Under the pieces are notes generated by a model. That model was not told the origin of the DNA. It ran no database searches and saw nothing but the letters and a program-made list of their open reading frames with translations. Both the position numbers and the translations under genes were made by a program. Below are positions 26,121-38,664 of a DNA stretch of 64,000 bases, piece by piece. Source of the stretch: Solea solea (lineage: Eukaryota > Chordata > Actinopteri > Pleuronectiformes > Soleidae). Location: positions 9,901,754 to 9,965,753 of the forward strand of contig NC_081142.1 of the NCBI RefSeq assembly GCF_958295425.1, in the 5' to 3' direction. Positions within the stretch are counted from its first letter, which is position 1; each line of letters starts with the position of its first letter.

Positions 26121-29100
26121 GAGAAGTCTTCCAGCTGAACTTGAAATTGAACTCCGCTCAAGTCATGTGAGGATGAGAATGTACCAAACTGGATGGAATT
26201 GCAATAGTCCCGGTGGAATTTAGTGAAAGCACGTATTAAGGTTTTTAGCAACAGTTCAGATGGAAGAAAGCTTTTTTGGGTAATAGTCAGGGACTGTAAA
26301 CACTGATTGAAATCTCAAGAGCAGGAAACCAAACAGTGTGGGATGAAGCAGCAAGATCGGTTGAATAAGTCCAAAAAAGGGTCAGTACATACTTAGCAAA
26401 GGTATTCAAATATCAAAAGCTGATGATAAGGTCCAAAATATTAAACAAATAGGTCAAATGCTAGGAGAGAATCAGCGTGTGAATGCTGGTAAACTTAATG
26501 ACAAGAGACAAGACCAGCTGGCAGAGACTGAAAGGTGAGCAGTGGCTTAATAGTGAGGAAAGTAATCCGAACACAGCTGAAACAAATGATCATGTAATCA
26601 AGGTGGCAGGAAGTGAAGCAATCCAAAATAAAACAGGAAATGATCATAAATTGCAACACAAACATGATCTTACTGACAAATGTTACAGACTCACTTCTAA
26701 ACGAGGTCTCTGAGAGGATTGAGGATATTGTTAGTGCTAAACAAAACATAAATCCATAGGAGACAATTTTTTTTTTTTTGGTGCTGTTATTAAAGGGCTC
26801 AATGCAATTTTCTATATGCAGATAAAATACATAACTGCACTGCTGTCTGCTGGATTCTTCTGTTATGTAAAATTCCCCATAGACTTTGTTTTAAGCCCCT
26901 TCTCTTTATATGCAAAGCCTATAATTGCTTCAACCGAGCTACGTTGTTAACTCCCTGTTTAACTATTTGCCTTCAAGGACCAGCTGCAAATGCAGGGATC
27001 GGCTGTAAATATGTTCGTATTGTACCCATCATGTCTGTCAAACCTCAAACAAAAAAAGGCTTGAAACTGAAGACAGTGGGGAGAGAATAGCCGGAATGTA
27101 AAAAGCCAGGGTGAGTTAACAGGGCAAGATGAAGTCTGTTCTTTCTTCTTCTTTTTTTTCGCCTCTGTAAAGGGGGAAGCATTGCCACGTCATTCTCATT
27201 CTTCCTCATTGTGTCTTAACAAAACAATGGCTCAAGGGAACACAGAAGAGGCCATTCTGGAGACAGTTACAATGCCAGTTTGGTTAGACATGGAGGAGGC
27301 AGGGCTTCTAAAACCTCTGTGCCCAGATGTTTCCCCTCTCGCTCAGATCTACAGAATGGGACAGCAGATAAAAAGAACAGAATTTATGAGATATAAAACA
27401 TTTTAACATAAATTCTCATATTGCCCATTAAACATTGGATTTTCCAACAAAATTAAAAAAATATATCTCCATGCAGATCTGAGTCTTTTAACTCCACTTT
27501 CATTGTGAGAGGAGCACATGATTTTCAAAGACAACACAAGTTTCCTCTTGAGGGATGGATGCTGGCTGTCTGTGTTGAATTATGTCTTGACCTTGGTAAT
27601 GCGCTGTTTGTGAGCGTGTTTTCTCTCCTTTCTTTCACTCTTGCTATGCTTTGGCTGAGCACCGTGACCACTTAACTAATTGTGTTGTGAAAGATTTTCC
27701 AAGGGTGATGATTTGGCTTTAGTTCTCCAAAGTTTCCAAAGTGAGGTTTTCTTCAAGTGGGGCTTTACAGGGGGAACCGTGAGGGAGTAATCTCTCCTCA
27801 GGTGCTGAGGTGATCTGTTCTGAATGCTAACATCAGTATATTACCCACCTATCCTACCAAAACGCTACAATAAGTTCATAGTCCATACTCCAAGTCGGAC
27901 TCGTGGGGGATCTAGTGGGGAATCAATTTATTGAATGAAATGTGTCCGCCTCTGCCAACCGTTCTGTAAAATAAAGATTTGTTAAAAAGACAGTGTTCCA
28001 TATTAAACAGATACGGAACACACTTTGTTCTTTATTTTTGATAATCCAGTCAGAGCAAACCCATGACAGAAAGAGTACAGATTAGTCCACTGATGACGAT
28101 TGCACGATTTGTATGAGGGAAAATAAAATCCTCCTCCTGCTGCTGTCAGTCATTACTATCCAACAGAAAACTGGTGCTTTTAATTCGTTGCAACAGAGAC
28201 ACGGCAAGATGTAAAGGTAAATATTGAATGCTCAGGCAGAAAAAAAGAAGGTTACAAAACAATCTAACAAAAAGATTATATCAATTTTTAAACTCATATT
28301 TGATCGATAGAAAGTTACATACATAGAAATATTATTGTACAACAGCGAAACTGCATCTTTTATTCAACTGTGAAAGGGAAAGTGTGTGTGTGTGGGGGGG
28401 GGTAATATAGCATGTACTGTATATGTAAATTGCAGTATATCAGGTACATAGATATGATCTCTGTCAACTTGTTAGTATTAGCCATTTTCCTTGTTAACAT
28501 GCCAAGTGCCATTCTGAGTCTGCCTGCCATGTGTGAACTTTAAAATATGCAATTCCTTAGGCTGAAAGAGCACACAATTGGTCTCTTCATCAGTCCAACA
28601 AATGTTCCTGTCTGGATTTCATGTTTTTTTCGCTGTTGTCTTTTTTTTTCCCCGTGTAATGACTTCTTCTATTATTTCTGGGTTTATGCCCGGGGGCTAG
28701 GAAGTGTGGCTCATTCACAGAGAACCCAGGCCAGTTTGAATCTGACTCTGGTCTGACTGAATATAAACATGCAGTAGTAACTTCACCCCAATGCCATTAA
28801 CTGGGTGAATTAGTTCGACTTCAACAAATTCATTTTAGTACCATTTCAGTTGTACAAAGATTTTTTTCCACACAGGTGCTCTTTGAATACTTCAGGTGTG
28901 TTGTATTTTTATATTTTTTCATTGCCTGTGTCATTCACAATGCCTTGGTCATTTTAAAAATATTGCACATTTAGAATAAAGACGTTTTACGACATTTAGC
29001 ATACATGTTTGTTTACATGTATGCTGGTTTAGGTCGACTAACAGAATAATAAGCTTTTTCCTAATGTTATGTTAATGTACTGAGTAACATGTTCCCCAGC

Positions 29101-30149
29101 TTAGTCTAGGATGTCATTCATGGAAATGTCAAAGTACCAAATACTATTTATTCATAGACCAAATCTATATATAATAATTCTGACTTAACGTTAGGGTGAA
29201 ACATCAAAGGATCACAGAGTTCATTATGTGGGACACATGAACGTCTGAACCAAATCACAACAATCTTTTTAAGTAGTGCAGCCTACAGGCTGTGGACACC
29301 GCAAACCACAGACTTTTTCTCCCTCCATTGTGAAATGTTCACAAGCAGCCTGTAAGGGATAAAAACACATAAATATATTAATATTAATATTATTATATAT
29401 AATAATATTATATAATATAATATTCTGTACCGGTGCGTACGCGGCCACTTAAAGCACTGAGTATATATTTGCAACCTTTTTTCTCACCCTTAGACAGCCT
29501 TTTCTGGCTATAAACTGAAGTTTGTAAAACCGAACTTGTCGCAAACACTGACAAGATATCGTAAACCAAATTAGATGTAATGTGTATTTGGTTACCCTTT
29601 TCTTAAGTAATTAAAATGTGTTTTGACGTCTGTCCCTGTGGGCAGCGAGAGCGAGAGTTAGGCACTGAATCTATGGAAACAGCAGCATGCTCGGCAAGGT
29701 TGGTGTTGTATATTATTGTATTAATGTCTCATACAATATCTCATACAACCTTACTTCAAAAAGCTGAAATATTCCTTTAAGCTGAGAACTTAAAATTTAA
29801 CTCTTGTTCACTCCAGAGAAACCCGTCTGGATGTTATATGGTTATAAACTAAATGCTGCTCAATATTTATTTTTTGTGTTTTTCATAAGAGGATATGTTC
29901 AAAGATTAGTACTATATTCACTCATTTAAGAATATTTATCACCATAAATCTGTTCCGTGTGAGTGGACTGAGAGAATGAAACACTTTGTCTCAGTGTTTT
30001 AGACCTCCCACTGTACATATGAAAACAATAAAGTGTGTCCTTATGCATTGTAATGTGACTTCACACATTTGAACCCTGCATTTCAAAGAGCTCTCACTCT
30101 TTTTCTGTTTTTGCTACTATTGTTTTTGAGTGGGTTTGGACTCTCGGTC
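26121..30149. other. intergenic sequence, no gene seen
   Basis: AT-rich, including an A/T-only stretch at about 29371-29424 built of TAATATTA-type units, and a poly-T at about 26768. Open frames are short and several begin without ATG. No exon could be supported. Confidence 0.5.
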
Positions 30150-30380
30150 ATGACTCGTAGGCTTGGACAGCTTGTGCTGCTGCAGCAGTGGCTTCACCAC
30201 TGGCCTCGGTATTTTTCCATGAGGTTTGAGGAACGGAAGAAGCTGAAGCTTTGTGGAACAGATGTTCCTGCTCGACTCGAACACCAAATTACGCAGGCAA
30301 GATCAGAGCTGTGGGCCAGAACCACACGGTTGCTGATTGAATGGCACAGGGGACAACAAAAACAGATCAAGCTCAATTAA
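30150..30380 (+). other. 76-codon ORF of unknown status
   Basis: From ATG 30150 the frame reads MTRRLGQLVLLQQWLHHWP.. and ends ..WHRGQQKQIKLN at a TAA. It is more GC-rich than its surroundings and rich in Arg, Leu, Trp and Gln, with a helical, charged second half (EERKKLK, LEHQITQARSELWARTTRLL). The same frame is open upstream for 27 more codons that would form a hydrophobic stretch (LTLFLFLLLLFL), but that part has no ATG and may instead be a pyrimidine tract before an AG near 30130. It could be a short exon, a conserved non-coding element or chance. No family was recognised. Confidence 0.25.
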
Positions 30381-31448
30381 GTAGCCACATCATGAAATAA
30401 GGCCTGAAGATGAAAGATACATTGACATTGCTATGGAGTCGAAAATGGAGAACATGAGGCTTTGGTAGGAGTCTCAGCTTTGTGGATGTGTGAGTGTGTT
30501 TTCATAAAATCTGTGTATTGTCACATTAAGAGACGTGAAATCCCTTACAGAGTGGACATTTTGACCTTTGTCATCTGCTACAAGACAGTTCCACACTTGA
30601 AAATAACAATGTATATATTAAGCACATTAAACAGTTTGTTGTGTGTCTGTACATTTTATTTTCAGAAACTACATTTCTAACATTTATTCAGCTCTAAAGG
30701 CACATGTACACCCTTTAAAATACATTTTATTTGCTCATTTAGTCATTGTCATAAAGGTGCCGGTGTCATTTTAGGGAACACAGGGAAGTTCCTGTATTTT
30801 CATTACCTGTAATGCATGTTTTCATGTTGTGTCTGTCCTGCTACAACATAATGGGTCAAATCATGTTTTCCCAACATAATAAATCAATACAAATGCCTGA
30901 ATTCCTTCTTAGGCTCATTTGAAACTCTATTTCATTCAATAGTGGCTGGAGTAGTAATTCAATGAAACACCGGTTGCCCCTGTAGTGTCAAAATAAATCA
31001 TTTTCCAAATGGTGAAAATGTAGTTAGAAATGCAGTATCATTGAGAGTAATGACGTCCATTCAACGCTTCCTAACAACCTGGCTGAACAATGCACTGAAG
31101 ACAATATCACTGACACAATGAAAAATCAACTCTCTAATCACTCTGTCCGTAGGTAATCTCCTCGGGACAGAAACACAATTTCACGTTGTTATGTTGAATA
31201 ATAACACCACCAGATTCATCACATTTACGATTTTCTCGTGGGTATGAATGCCTTTAAGATGAAGCACGTTTTTCTTTGGTGGCTGCAAATTATCCGGAGA
31301 ATTGGGAGGAGGCAGCATTGCACACATTCCCAATCACAGATAATGGAGACTGCTGGGTGACATCAATTACACACGCACATTTTACTGCGATTACCTCACA
31401 AACTCCAGTCTCAGTCAGTCGGGCCTTCAACAGCACAGAAAGACAGGA

Positions 31449-31476
31449 GGAGAGAGAGAGAGAGAGAGAGAGAGAT
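31449..31476. repeat. GA dinucleotide microsatellite
   Basis: Uninterrupted AG repeat of about 28 bases. Confidence 0.9.
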
Positions 31477-31651
31477 GAGTGTGGGAGAGTTTATACTATG
31501 CGCAAAAGATGGAGAGCTTACGATGACGGACGAAACGGAGCAATACCACCGGAAATCTTGGGGGTAGTATAGATTCAATCACCCAATCAGTCAGGAAACA
31601 ACAAAGAAGAGTCTATAGAGGCATTTAAAACTGGCTGCCAGAGCTTGCAGG

Positions 31652-32380
31652 CTTAAGGCCTGTATATACTCTGCTCTTTTTCTCGAGGTGGCAAGAACAA
31701 AGTTAGTTCTGACCAGGACACTTCATACTTCATGGGAAACTCAAATGCAGAACTCCTAGGAAGTCCACTTCAAATATAGTTGGTGAACACCACACAAGAA
31801 AAAAGTTCTGCACAGATGATGTGTCAGGAAGAAGCTGCAAGAAGTCCCAAACGAGGGCTGCAAGAAACTAATGACGTCATTCTTTTCTCGCAGCCCTGGG
31901 AGAGAGAACAAATTTCTCTGTTCTTGCCGAGTATGTACAGGCCTTTATCCCTGCAGCCAGAAAACTTGGCTTCACTCACTGCTGCGCTGTGGGACGCAGC
32001 ATGTTTAATTCAAGTGGTTATCTGGAGAATCAAGTAGTCAAAATTCATGGCAGACGTATGGAAATATTGAAAATGCCGCTCATCAATCTCCCCATTAATG
32101 GGTCGACTTACATTCAGTGGTCTTACATTCAGTGGTCTTACATCCCACCGGCGCAAAATCTGCTTGCGTTTCGGTCTATTTCAGGTCAAGCACAACAAAA
32201 TAACCTCTTCAATGGTCGCCATGTTTGTTGCTGCCCGCAACTTGGCACTGCCCTCTAGAGGAAGTAACGTCACGGTCATACCAATGCAGAAACCGCACAG
32301 AGGTGTGTAGGGTAGTGACGGAGATAACGTTTGGGAAGGACGGACACAAAACAGACGAAAAAGTATAAATGGGCCTTAAG
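31652..32380. mobile_element. PIF/Harbinger-like DNA transposon remnant
   Basis: The ends are inverted: CTTAAGGCCTGTATATACT at 31652 against the reverse complement of AAGTATAAATGGGCCTTAAG (32361-32380). TTA, the usual PIF/Harbinger target duplication, is present at each end within the palindromic CTTAAG. Inside, on the minus strand, a start reading MATIEEV begins at 32222 and stops after about 13 codons. This resembles the N-terminal start of a decayed transposase gene, but that is inference. The interior also holds a 15-base tandem duplication at 32108-32142 (TTACATTCAGTGGTC twice, then a partial copy). About 730 bases long, so non-autonomous. Confidence 0.55.
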
Positions 32381-33941
32381 AGACATGTATGCAGCCTTGC
32401 TGATGGAAGAACGCTGAAATAAACATGAAGGCTGAGCAACAAGACCCACTGCATCACTATGTAACATTATTCTGATGCTCGAGATGCCCGTGCATATTTA
32501 TTACACACAATACAGCACATCTGCTTATGAAACATTCATATTTTTAGCAAAGATAGGGACAGTGATCGTACTCAAGCTGCTTTGCTTTGCATACACTTCA
32601 AGGTTCAGCGCTGTCTTCTGACAGTTTAGGGTTTGTGGTTTGAGTTTCATCAAAGCCACTGACTCGGGGCTAACATCCCTTGGGTGTGGTCAGTTGAATA
32701 AACGGACCGAAATGTGAAGGCTAGGAGATGGTAAGCATGAGGGCTCCACTCCTGTTCCTGCTGAACTGAGCCAGTTTTCTGGTCAAACACTGATACCAGT
32801 TCAGTAGGCACGGGAGGGCAAAGCCCAGACATCGTTTGACAGCATGAAGTTGCAGCCTACAAACTAAATCTTTAAAGGGAGACAGTGAGAGGTATGCGCT
32901 CTAGCTTCCTGGCTCTGTGCAGCATTGCACATTTATAATACATGCATTAGCTCTTTGATGCTATGGGTAAACAAAGAGGGTTAAAAACTACCTGGTTGCT
33001 ATTTTTAATTTACATATACAAGTTACAAGTTGTAACAGTTAAAAAAAAATTTCTACAGAACTTAGTTTTTTTCTTATCTTCACTTTTACTGCTGTGGAAA
33101 AAAGGTTATTCAAGAAAAAAAAATGTCCATCAGTATTCATTTATTCATTCAGTCATTCATTCATTAGCTGGGACATGTAAAGTATGTCAAGCTGCTGTCA
33201 GAAGAAAGATAGGTTAGAAAAATATATTAAAATGTGTTAAATGATATTCCAACACCTATCACTGATCTGGTCAGAATCTGGTTTCCCACCAACACTTTCA
33301 AAGCCAAAACTCGTTTCTGCTCTTGAGAATGGAAGGACAACAGACAGGAAGTTACTGACATCAGCTTTAAATTACAATGTGTTCCAAATTCTGTAATCTG
33401 TAGATACATATACTGTAAAATAAACTGCATTAATTGCATGTTGTCATTTTTGTAGTTAAATGTACAATAAACTGTTTTATCTTGATAGGGGATGCGGCAA
33501 GTCAACTTTGTTAGTAGTTTTGGTAGTTAGCTTGTTAGTTACTTAGTTAGTAAATGTTCATGTAGGTCTCTGAGAGCTCACACCTGCAGAATATATGTAA
33601 ACGACGCAGCATGAAAATACTGGCACATTGGCCATTAGCTGGCTCAGTTGGACATGAAGCGGACTTGCCCACACAAGCCTGACATTTATCACCACATTCC
33701 TAAGTTCACATTTAACCTTAGTGAGATGCTTACGCTCAAACATATTTGAAATGCATGATGATTCTTGCCAGATGCATAAAGTAAGATAAGGTAAGTTGCT
33801 TCTGGCGGACATTAAATATAAGAAAAAAGAAAAAAGAACATTCGGTCTCATGTATGGATCATATTGTGCAATCCCAATTTGCATTTGGTGCATGGAAACA
33901 CACATACTGTAATTTAATATACTGTAGGACCTTGATTCTCA

Positions 33942-34718
33942 GGCTACATCCACATTACTCTGTTTTGGTTTAAACATGAATAAATTCTGGTTTTGATATG
34001 CCAGCGTTTTTGAAAACAGAGCTGGCTCCGTTTCTGTTTAACAGTTACCTGTATTGGAGTTCTGGCTGGTAAGAATCCACCATGAAGTTCAGCTATGAAC
34101 ACAGAGCTCCATTAACACTGACTCTCACTTTTCTTTGAAATCCTAGCTCTGACTATTGTTGTTTAATATTGATCGTATTTTTTTTTTTTTTTTTCCCACT
34201 ATACAGTTACAGCACAACTTGGCTTAACACAGCTTGACCTTTCTCATTTTTTCCATTAGGGATTTAGTACCTGCTCTGGTGAGGTTCCAAGCGAGCTGAG
34301 ACTAAGATGTGATGACAACAGACTGCTGATCTCTGATTGGCAGAGAGGGTCGTCACTGGAAGAGTCATGAGCGTGAGTAATGAGAGTCAAATCTTTTTAA
34401 TGAACTGGTTCTAATGATTCAGTTACATCAAAAACAACTGCGTTGCCTCGTCACTAGTTTGTGTGTTTCGTATAAAACGACGTCACGGCAGTTTCACGGG
34501 CAGGTGTAGAGTCGAGCTGTGCCGAGCCGAGTAGTGCTTGAAGTGTGGAGGAAATGCAACATATGCAAACAAATGTAAAGCAGAGCATCTGCTTCCTGTT
34601 TACACTGGCACATGCATCTGTATGTAGTGTTAGATTGGATGCAGATTAGTTGAAAATATGGCAGATTTGATCTGAAAACGTGATTTTCAAATGAAAATGT
34701 AGCAGTGTGGATGTAGCC
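33942..34718. mobile_element. inverted-repeat DNA element, 777 bp
   Basis: The left end GGCTACATCCACATTACT pairs with the right end AGCAGTGTGGATGTAGCC, an 18-base inverted repeat with two mismatches. The interior carries poly-T (34178-34194) and a block at about 34270-34530 (CTCTGGTGAGGTTCCAAGCG, GTCGAGCTGTGCCGAGCCGA) of a type I associate with a separate abundant fish repeat. One element may therefore be nested in the other. No transposase frame is present, so it is a MITE-like copy. Confidence 0.6.
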
Positions 34719-37620
34719 ATCAGTGTTATTGTCGTCCCGCCTTCTTTGACCACCTCATCCTGCATGTCTCCTTCCGCCTCCTCATTCCTTCATATCCAAG
34801 CTCATCAATGGTTCTTTCCATTCACTGAAACAAATCCCCTCCTCGTCAAATCAACTATTTCACCTCAGGCACTGAACTTAGCCACTGTGAACAACACATA
34901 GCAGGGATCAATGCTCACCAATTAGCTAAGCTCTGTGCCTTTAGCAAGTGGGTGGCTGGCTTTAGAGGGAACAGAGACTCACGCAGACCTTTATGAGTCT
35001 GTTCCGTGGTAACGTTTTTGCTGCTTTCAAAGTCTGCAGTTCCTCTGATGCTGAGATTTGCTTTTCATTTCATAGGCCTCATCATGTTTCAGTTTGCTGC
35101 CAATGGAGGAACCCAACCGTTTACAACTTTGCTGAAATGTGATCTGAAATGTGATCTGAAGAAAAAAAAAATGCCTCTGTCATGTAAATCTACACAGCTC
35201 TCATATACACATTTATATGTTAACAGCTGCACATTTTCCTGCAGCCTGAAATGCCCTCAGAAATTTAAGTGTGATGATCTGATTCCACAACTTCTTGAAG
35301 TCCACTGAGAAAGACGATCGCAATATCCGTCTAACCTCCCCAATGTTTGTTCCTTTGACTCCATAGCAACATCCCATGTAGGACAACTGGAAAAAAACAT
35401 AACAGCGAAGAAGACTACACAAAACCGTCGCTCAGTGGAAATATAGTGTTGCAAGAGGGTCATCTGTTGAGCTGTGAAGGAGTGGAAATCCCTGGCAATG
35501 TGATTTTTGTTTCTCTTTGTGCATCAAATCACCGTGCCAGGAACCCTCCCCACCACAGCCGGGACACAGGCTAGATCTACACCTCTCTGCCCTTCCCTGC
35601 CTTCTGAATCTCCTCCAGCGGCAACCTCCTGGGCTCCAGATGGGTTCCTGCCTCAGCAGCTGTGGAGCACCTGTGACCTGAAAGAGAGAAAAAGAAAGGT
35701 ACATTACTCCACACAGATTCTAAACCAAAAAAAAAAATCTTTATGTTTGAGCTTGAAACGATCTTGTGATAATATATGAAACACTCCTGTGAGCCTGGGA
35801 TGAAAGATGATGAAACAGAAAAGAAAAGGACATCACGGGACATGCAGAAATGACTCTGCAGACCTTTCTGTGTTGCACACTTTGAGCTGGAACATGCCGC
35901 GTCAGCTACCTGGTCCGTTTGTTTAAAGCAAATCAGCAGCAAAACTAAACCGCTGCTTGTTTGAAATGGCAAGAGCAAAGCAAACCGACTGGTGCTTGCT
36001 CCTGGACGTCAACACCTCCACTGTAAAATGTCAGCCGAGGAGATCAAGCACCACATGGAGATCTGGGTTCTTTTTGAGAGAACATCGAGCGATCTGCAAT
36101 GAATCAACACAGTGCCGTTTTGTCTCCGTCTCCCGTGAAACAGGCAGTTTGCAGGTCATTGAGAGACTGTCTGATTTGTCTCCCTATTGTCAATGCTTCA
36201 ATGCCTCTGGGTGGGTCACAAGGATATATATCTGGAAAAATAAAGTCCAGCCTTTTTACAACTTCTTTGTTAGAAAATTGGAGCGTCAAAATGTATTATT
36301 ATCTTCTCTCTGTTGTTGTTATTTTTGCTGTTCTGCAGGAAAAATTCCAAGCCCACCCTGGTGGGGAAAGAATAATGACAGGACTGTTGAGCAGTGAGGA
36401 GGAGGTTAGGGCTGAGTCTCAACAGACTATCTTTGATCTTTTTTTATATATAATATCAGTTGCCTCTCCCTTAAAGGCATAGTTAGGGATTTTAGGCAAA
36501 TAAATAACCAATTCACACGCGTCTGAAAAACTGGTTTAACCCAGGGGTTTAAATGGGGTTTTGACAAGTGGGAATATGTTTAGTCTGCATTCACTCCCCA
36601 GTCAAATTACTCTGCAATGTGTGTGGGTTTTTATCTGCTTAGGCTCCAAGTTTGTGGTTTGGGGCAAACCTTTTTAAAACTTGGGACAGTGCCCAATATA
36701 TTTATTTCATCACTCAGATCAATCAAAACAATCAAAAAATGAATTTTCACTAAGCTCCACTTAGTTCCTTGGGTGAAAAAAAACACCCACCACAACAGAC
36801 CAACCACTGTTTTTAGAAATGAACTCAATGTAATGGCTTAAGATATGACTCTGGACGTTCACTGTCCAAATGCAGTGGAACATTGCCTGGATTAGACGTT
36901 CAAAACAGCAGGGGAATCTCCAAAGGACCTGGGCGAGCAGGTGTCATCCATGGTTTGAGCATACAGGAAGCAGAACGCTACTCGCCCATTTCTTCTGCTG
37001 TGGTCTCACGTGAACTCGCTTGGATATTAATTTGAGATTATACTGGGGAGGAGGCAGAACAATCTCAGGAGTTGTGTGCATGTCTGAAAACAGCTTATGT
37101 GACTTACAGGTGTCTGCACTCTGTGTGATCCCTGTACTGGGAAAGAGCCAGGGGCAGGCAAGCACAAGCGCAAGCTTAATGAAACATCGGTTCGACCGGG
37201 GACAACATATAGAACAGAGTCCAGCTACTTCACGAAAGACTCACCTAATAAAATCTACATCAGCTTAAAGCTTGTTTTGTGCTCAGCGCGGCGCGTCTGG
37301 CATGAGGGTGTGCACGCTATGTTGTCATCTACACCAGCTCATTAGGCGCATGAGCTCCAAAAGTTGTTGCAGCGCTATAAACTTCAGAATGTTGGTTCAT
37401 GCTGAGGCCAATGGACACATTCAAGGGAAAATGGCCAAACCAATTTGGCCTTTATCAGCAGCTCTATTAACCACAGAGACAGTCACATGGTCCTGGAGTC
37501 GTGGAGAGGACATGAAGTTTCCTGCAAGTTGTATTTAACGGTGTTTGACACACTTTTTACTGCTTAATTTAGATCATGTGTGTATGAGGTGTGAAAATGA
37601 AGCCCAAATGTGTGAATAAA
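34719..37620. other. intergenic sequence with isolated splice-like signals
   Basis: Composition rises in GC at about 35480-36400. Two good acceptors face away from each other: a minus-strand TTTTTCTCTCTTTCAG before 35677, followed by an open frame of 32 codons starting HRCSTAAEAG and ending at a stop, and a plus-strand TTTTTGCTGTTCTGCAG ending at 36338. A plus-strand frame from ATG 35966 is open to 36397, and another from 36099 to 36482. No protein family was recognised and no complete gene model fits, so non-coding RNA exons are possible. Confidence 0.3.
36291..36482 (+). other. 63-codon ORF with signal-peptide-like start, unknown status
   Basis: From ATG 36291 (A at -3) the frame starts MYYYLLSVVVIFAVLQEKFQ, a hydrophobic leader-like stretch, followed by an acidic region (SSEEEVRAESQQ). 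A strong plus-strand acceptor ends inside it at 36338, so the hydrophobic codons may simply be a pyrimidine tract. That ambiguity keeps confidence low. Confidence 0.15.
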
Positions 37621-37626
37621 ACATGT

Positions 37627-37655
37627 TTTATTTATTTATTTATTTATTTTATTTG
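37627..37655. repeat. TTTA tetranucleotide array
   Basis: About seven TTTA units, slightly degenerate at the right end. Confidence 0.85.
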
Positions 37656-37977
37656 ATTTATTATGAGTGTCTCTGTGGGTGCTCCGTCGATGGAGGTCCA
37701 CACTGAATGTAAACAAGGCTCAAGTGTATGCTATTTCACAATAATGTGTTACCATGCTTTTAGACAGCCTTTGATGAAAATGAAGTTCAAAGTGTGGCTT
37801 TGTGAACTACTCACTGCCCAGCACCAGAGTACACTGCGACAGGAATTGCACGGACTCACAGAACAAATAATAAAAATGTGTGCAAACAGGATCTATAGAG
37901 GCATCAGTGAGTCATATCATCTGTCATTCTTTCATTTGTTACACTATTTTCTTGTACATTTGTACATTTTATGTTGA

Positions 37978-37980
<3 letters not shown>

Positions 37981-38047
<67 letters not shown>
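37981..38047. repeat. TATC tetranucleotide microsatellite, about 17 copies
   Basis: Uninterrupted ATCT repeat over 67 bases. The same unit forms a longer array at 59137-59257. Confidence 0.95.
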
Positions 38048-38270
38048 AAGGAAATGAGTCTTCTACATCACATGTTGTGCAACCTAATGCAGGATTGCGG
38101 AGAGTCTTTCCAGACAGAAAAATACTCCTGTCCTGTCAAGCAACGTTAAACAGTCTGCCCCTCCCTGCACAGGAATCATGAATAAATATGTTTGTCTAGG
38201 TTGTGAGGTGTGGAATGCAAAGTTGTGGTTCACTGAACAGCTGTAGGAAAGTGGAATGAGGGATTGCTTG

Positions 38271-38274
<4 letters not shown>

Positions 38275-38308
<34 letters not shown>
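38275..38308. repeat. GT dinucleotide microsatellite
   Basis: Uninterrupted TG repeat of 34 bases. Confidence 0.95.
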
Positions 38309-38309
<1 letters not shown>

Positions 38310-38564
38310 ATCCACAGTGGTGTTTCCATTGTACATTTGCATGCATGAGCTGATCTGTTTTGTGTGAGAAAGAAAAGGGAAAAGAAATGGTGACGGTGAT
38401 ATTTTAAGGGAGTGGTCACAGTTTAGAGGGTGTGAAGCATCAATAATTAAAAAGAAAACAATTCAGCATTGTCAGGTTGTCACATAAATCAGAGGAAAAA
38501 AAATTCCAAAAGTTAATAAAAAGGTTAATAAAACGTTTCTAAGTAAATGAGTAAATGACTATTG

Positions 38565-38664
38565 GCTGACGTCACATAAAATCGGTGTTAAGAAGTGATT
38601 TAAAATTGAATGGAAATCACTTCTTTAAAATCACTTCTTAACACCAGTTTTATGTGACGTCCAC
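38565..38664. repeat. near-perfect fold-back (long inverted repeat)
   Basis: The left arm (about 38565-38604) starts GACGTCACATAAAATCGGTG, and the right arm (about 38624-38664) ends CACCAGTTTTATGTGACGTC. They are reverse complements over about 37 bases with only a few mismatches or a one-base offset, around a spacer of about 20 bases. AAATCACTTC also occurs twice (38614 and 38628), so the right arm is partly duplicated into the spacer. Transcribed, it would form a long hairpin. It may be a small MITE or a palindromic duplication; no clear target duplication was found. Confidence 0.75.

Noticed and set aside
35957..36397. 146-codon plus-strand frame
   Set aside because: Begins at TTG; from its ATG no family or signal is recognisable. 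Kept only as part of a low-confidence region.
37981..38047. CRISPR-like regular repeat
   Set aside because: Simple tetranucleotide array with no spacers, in vertebrate DNA.
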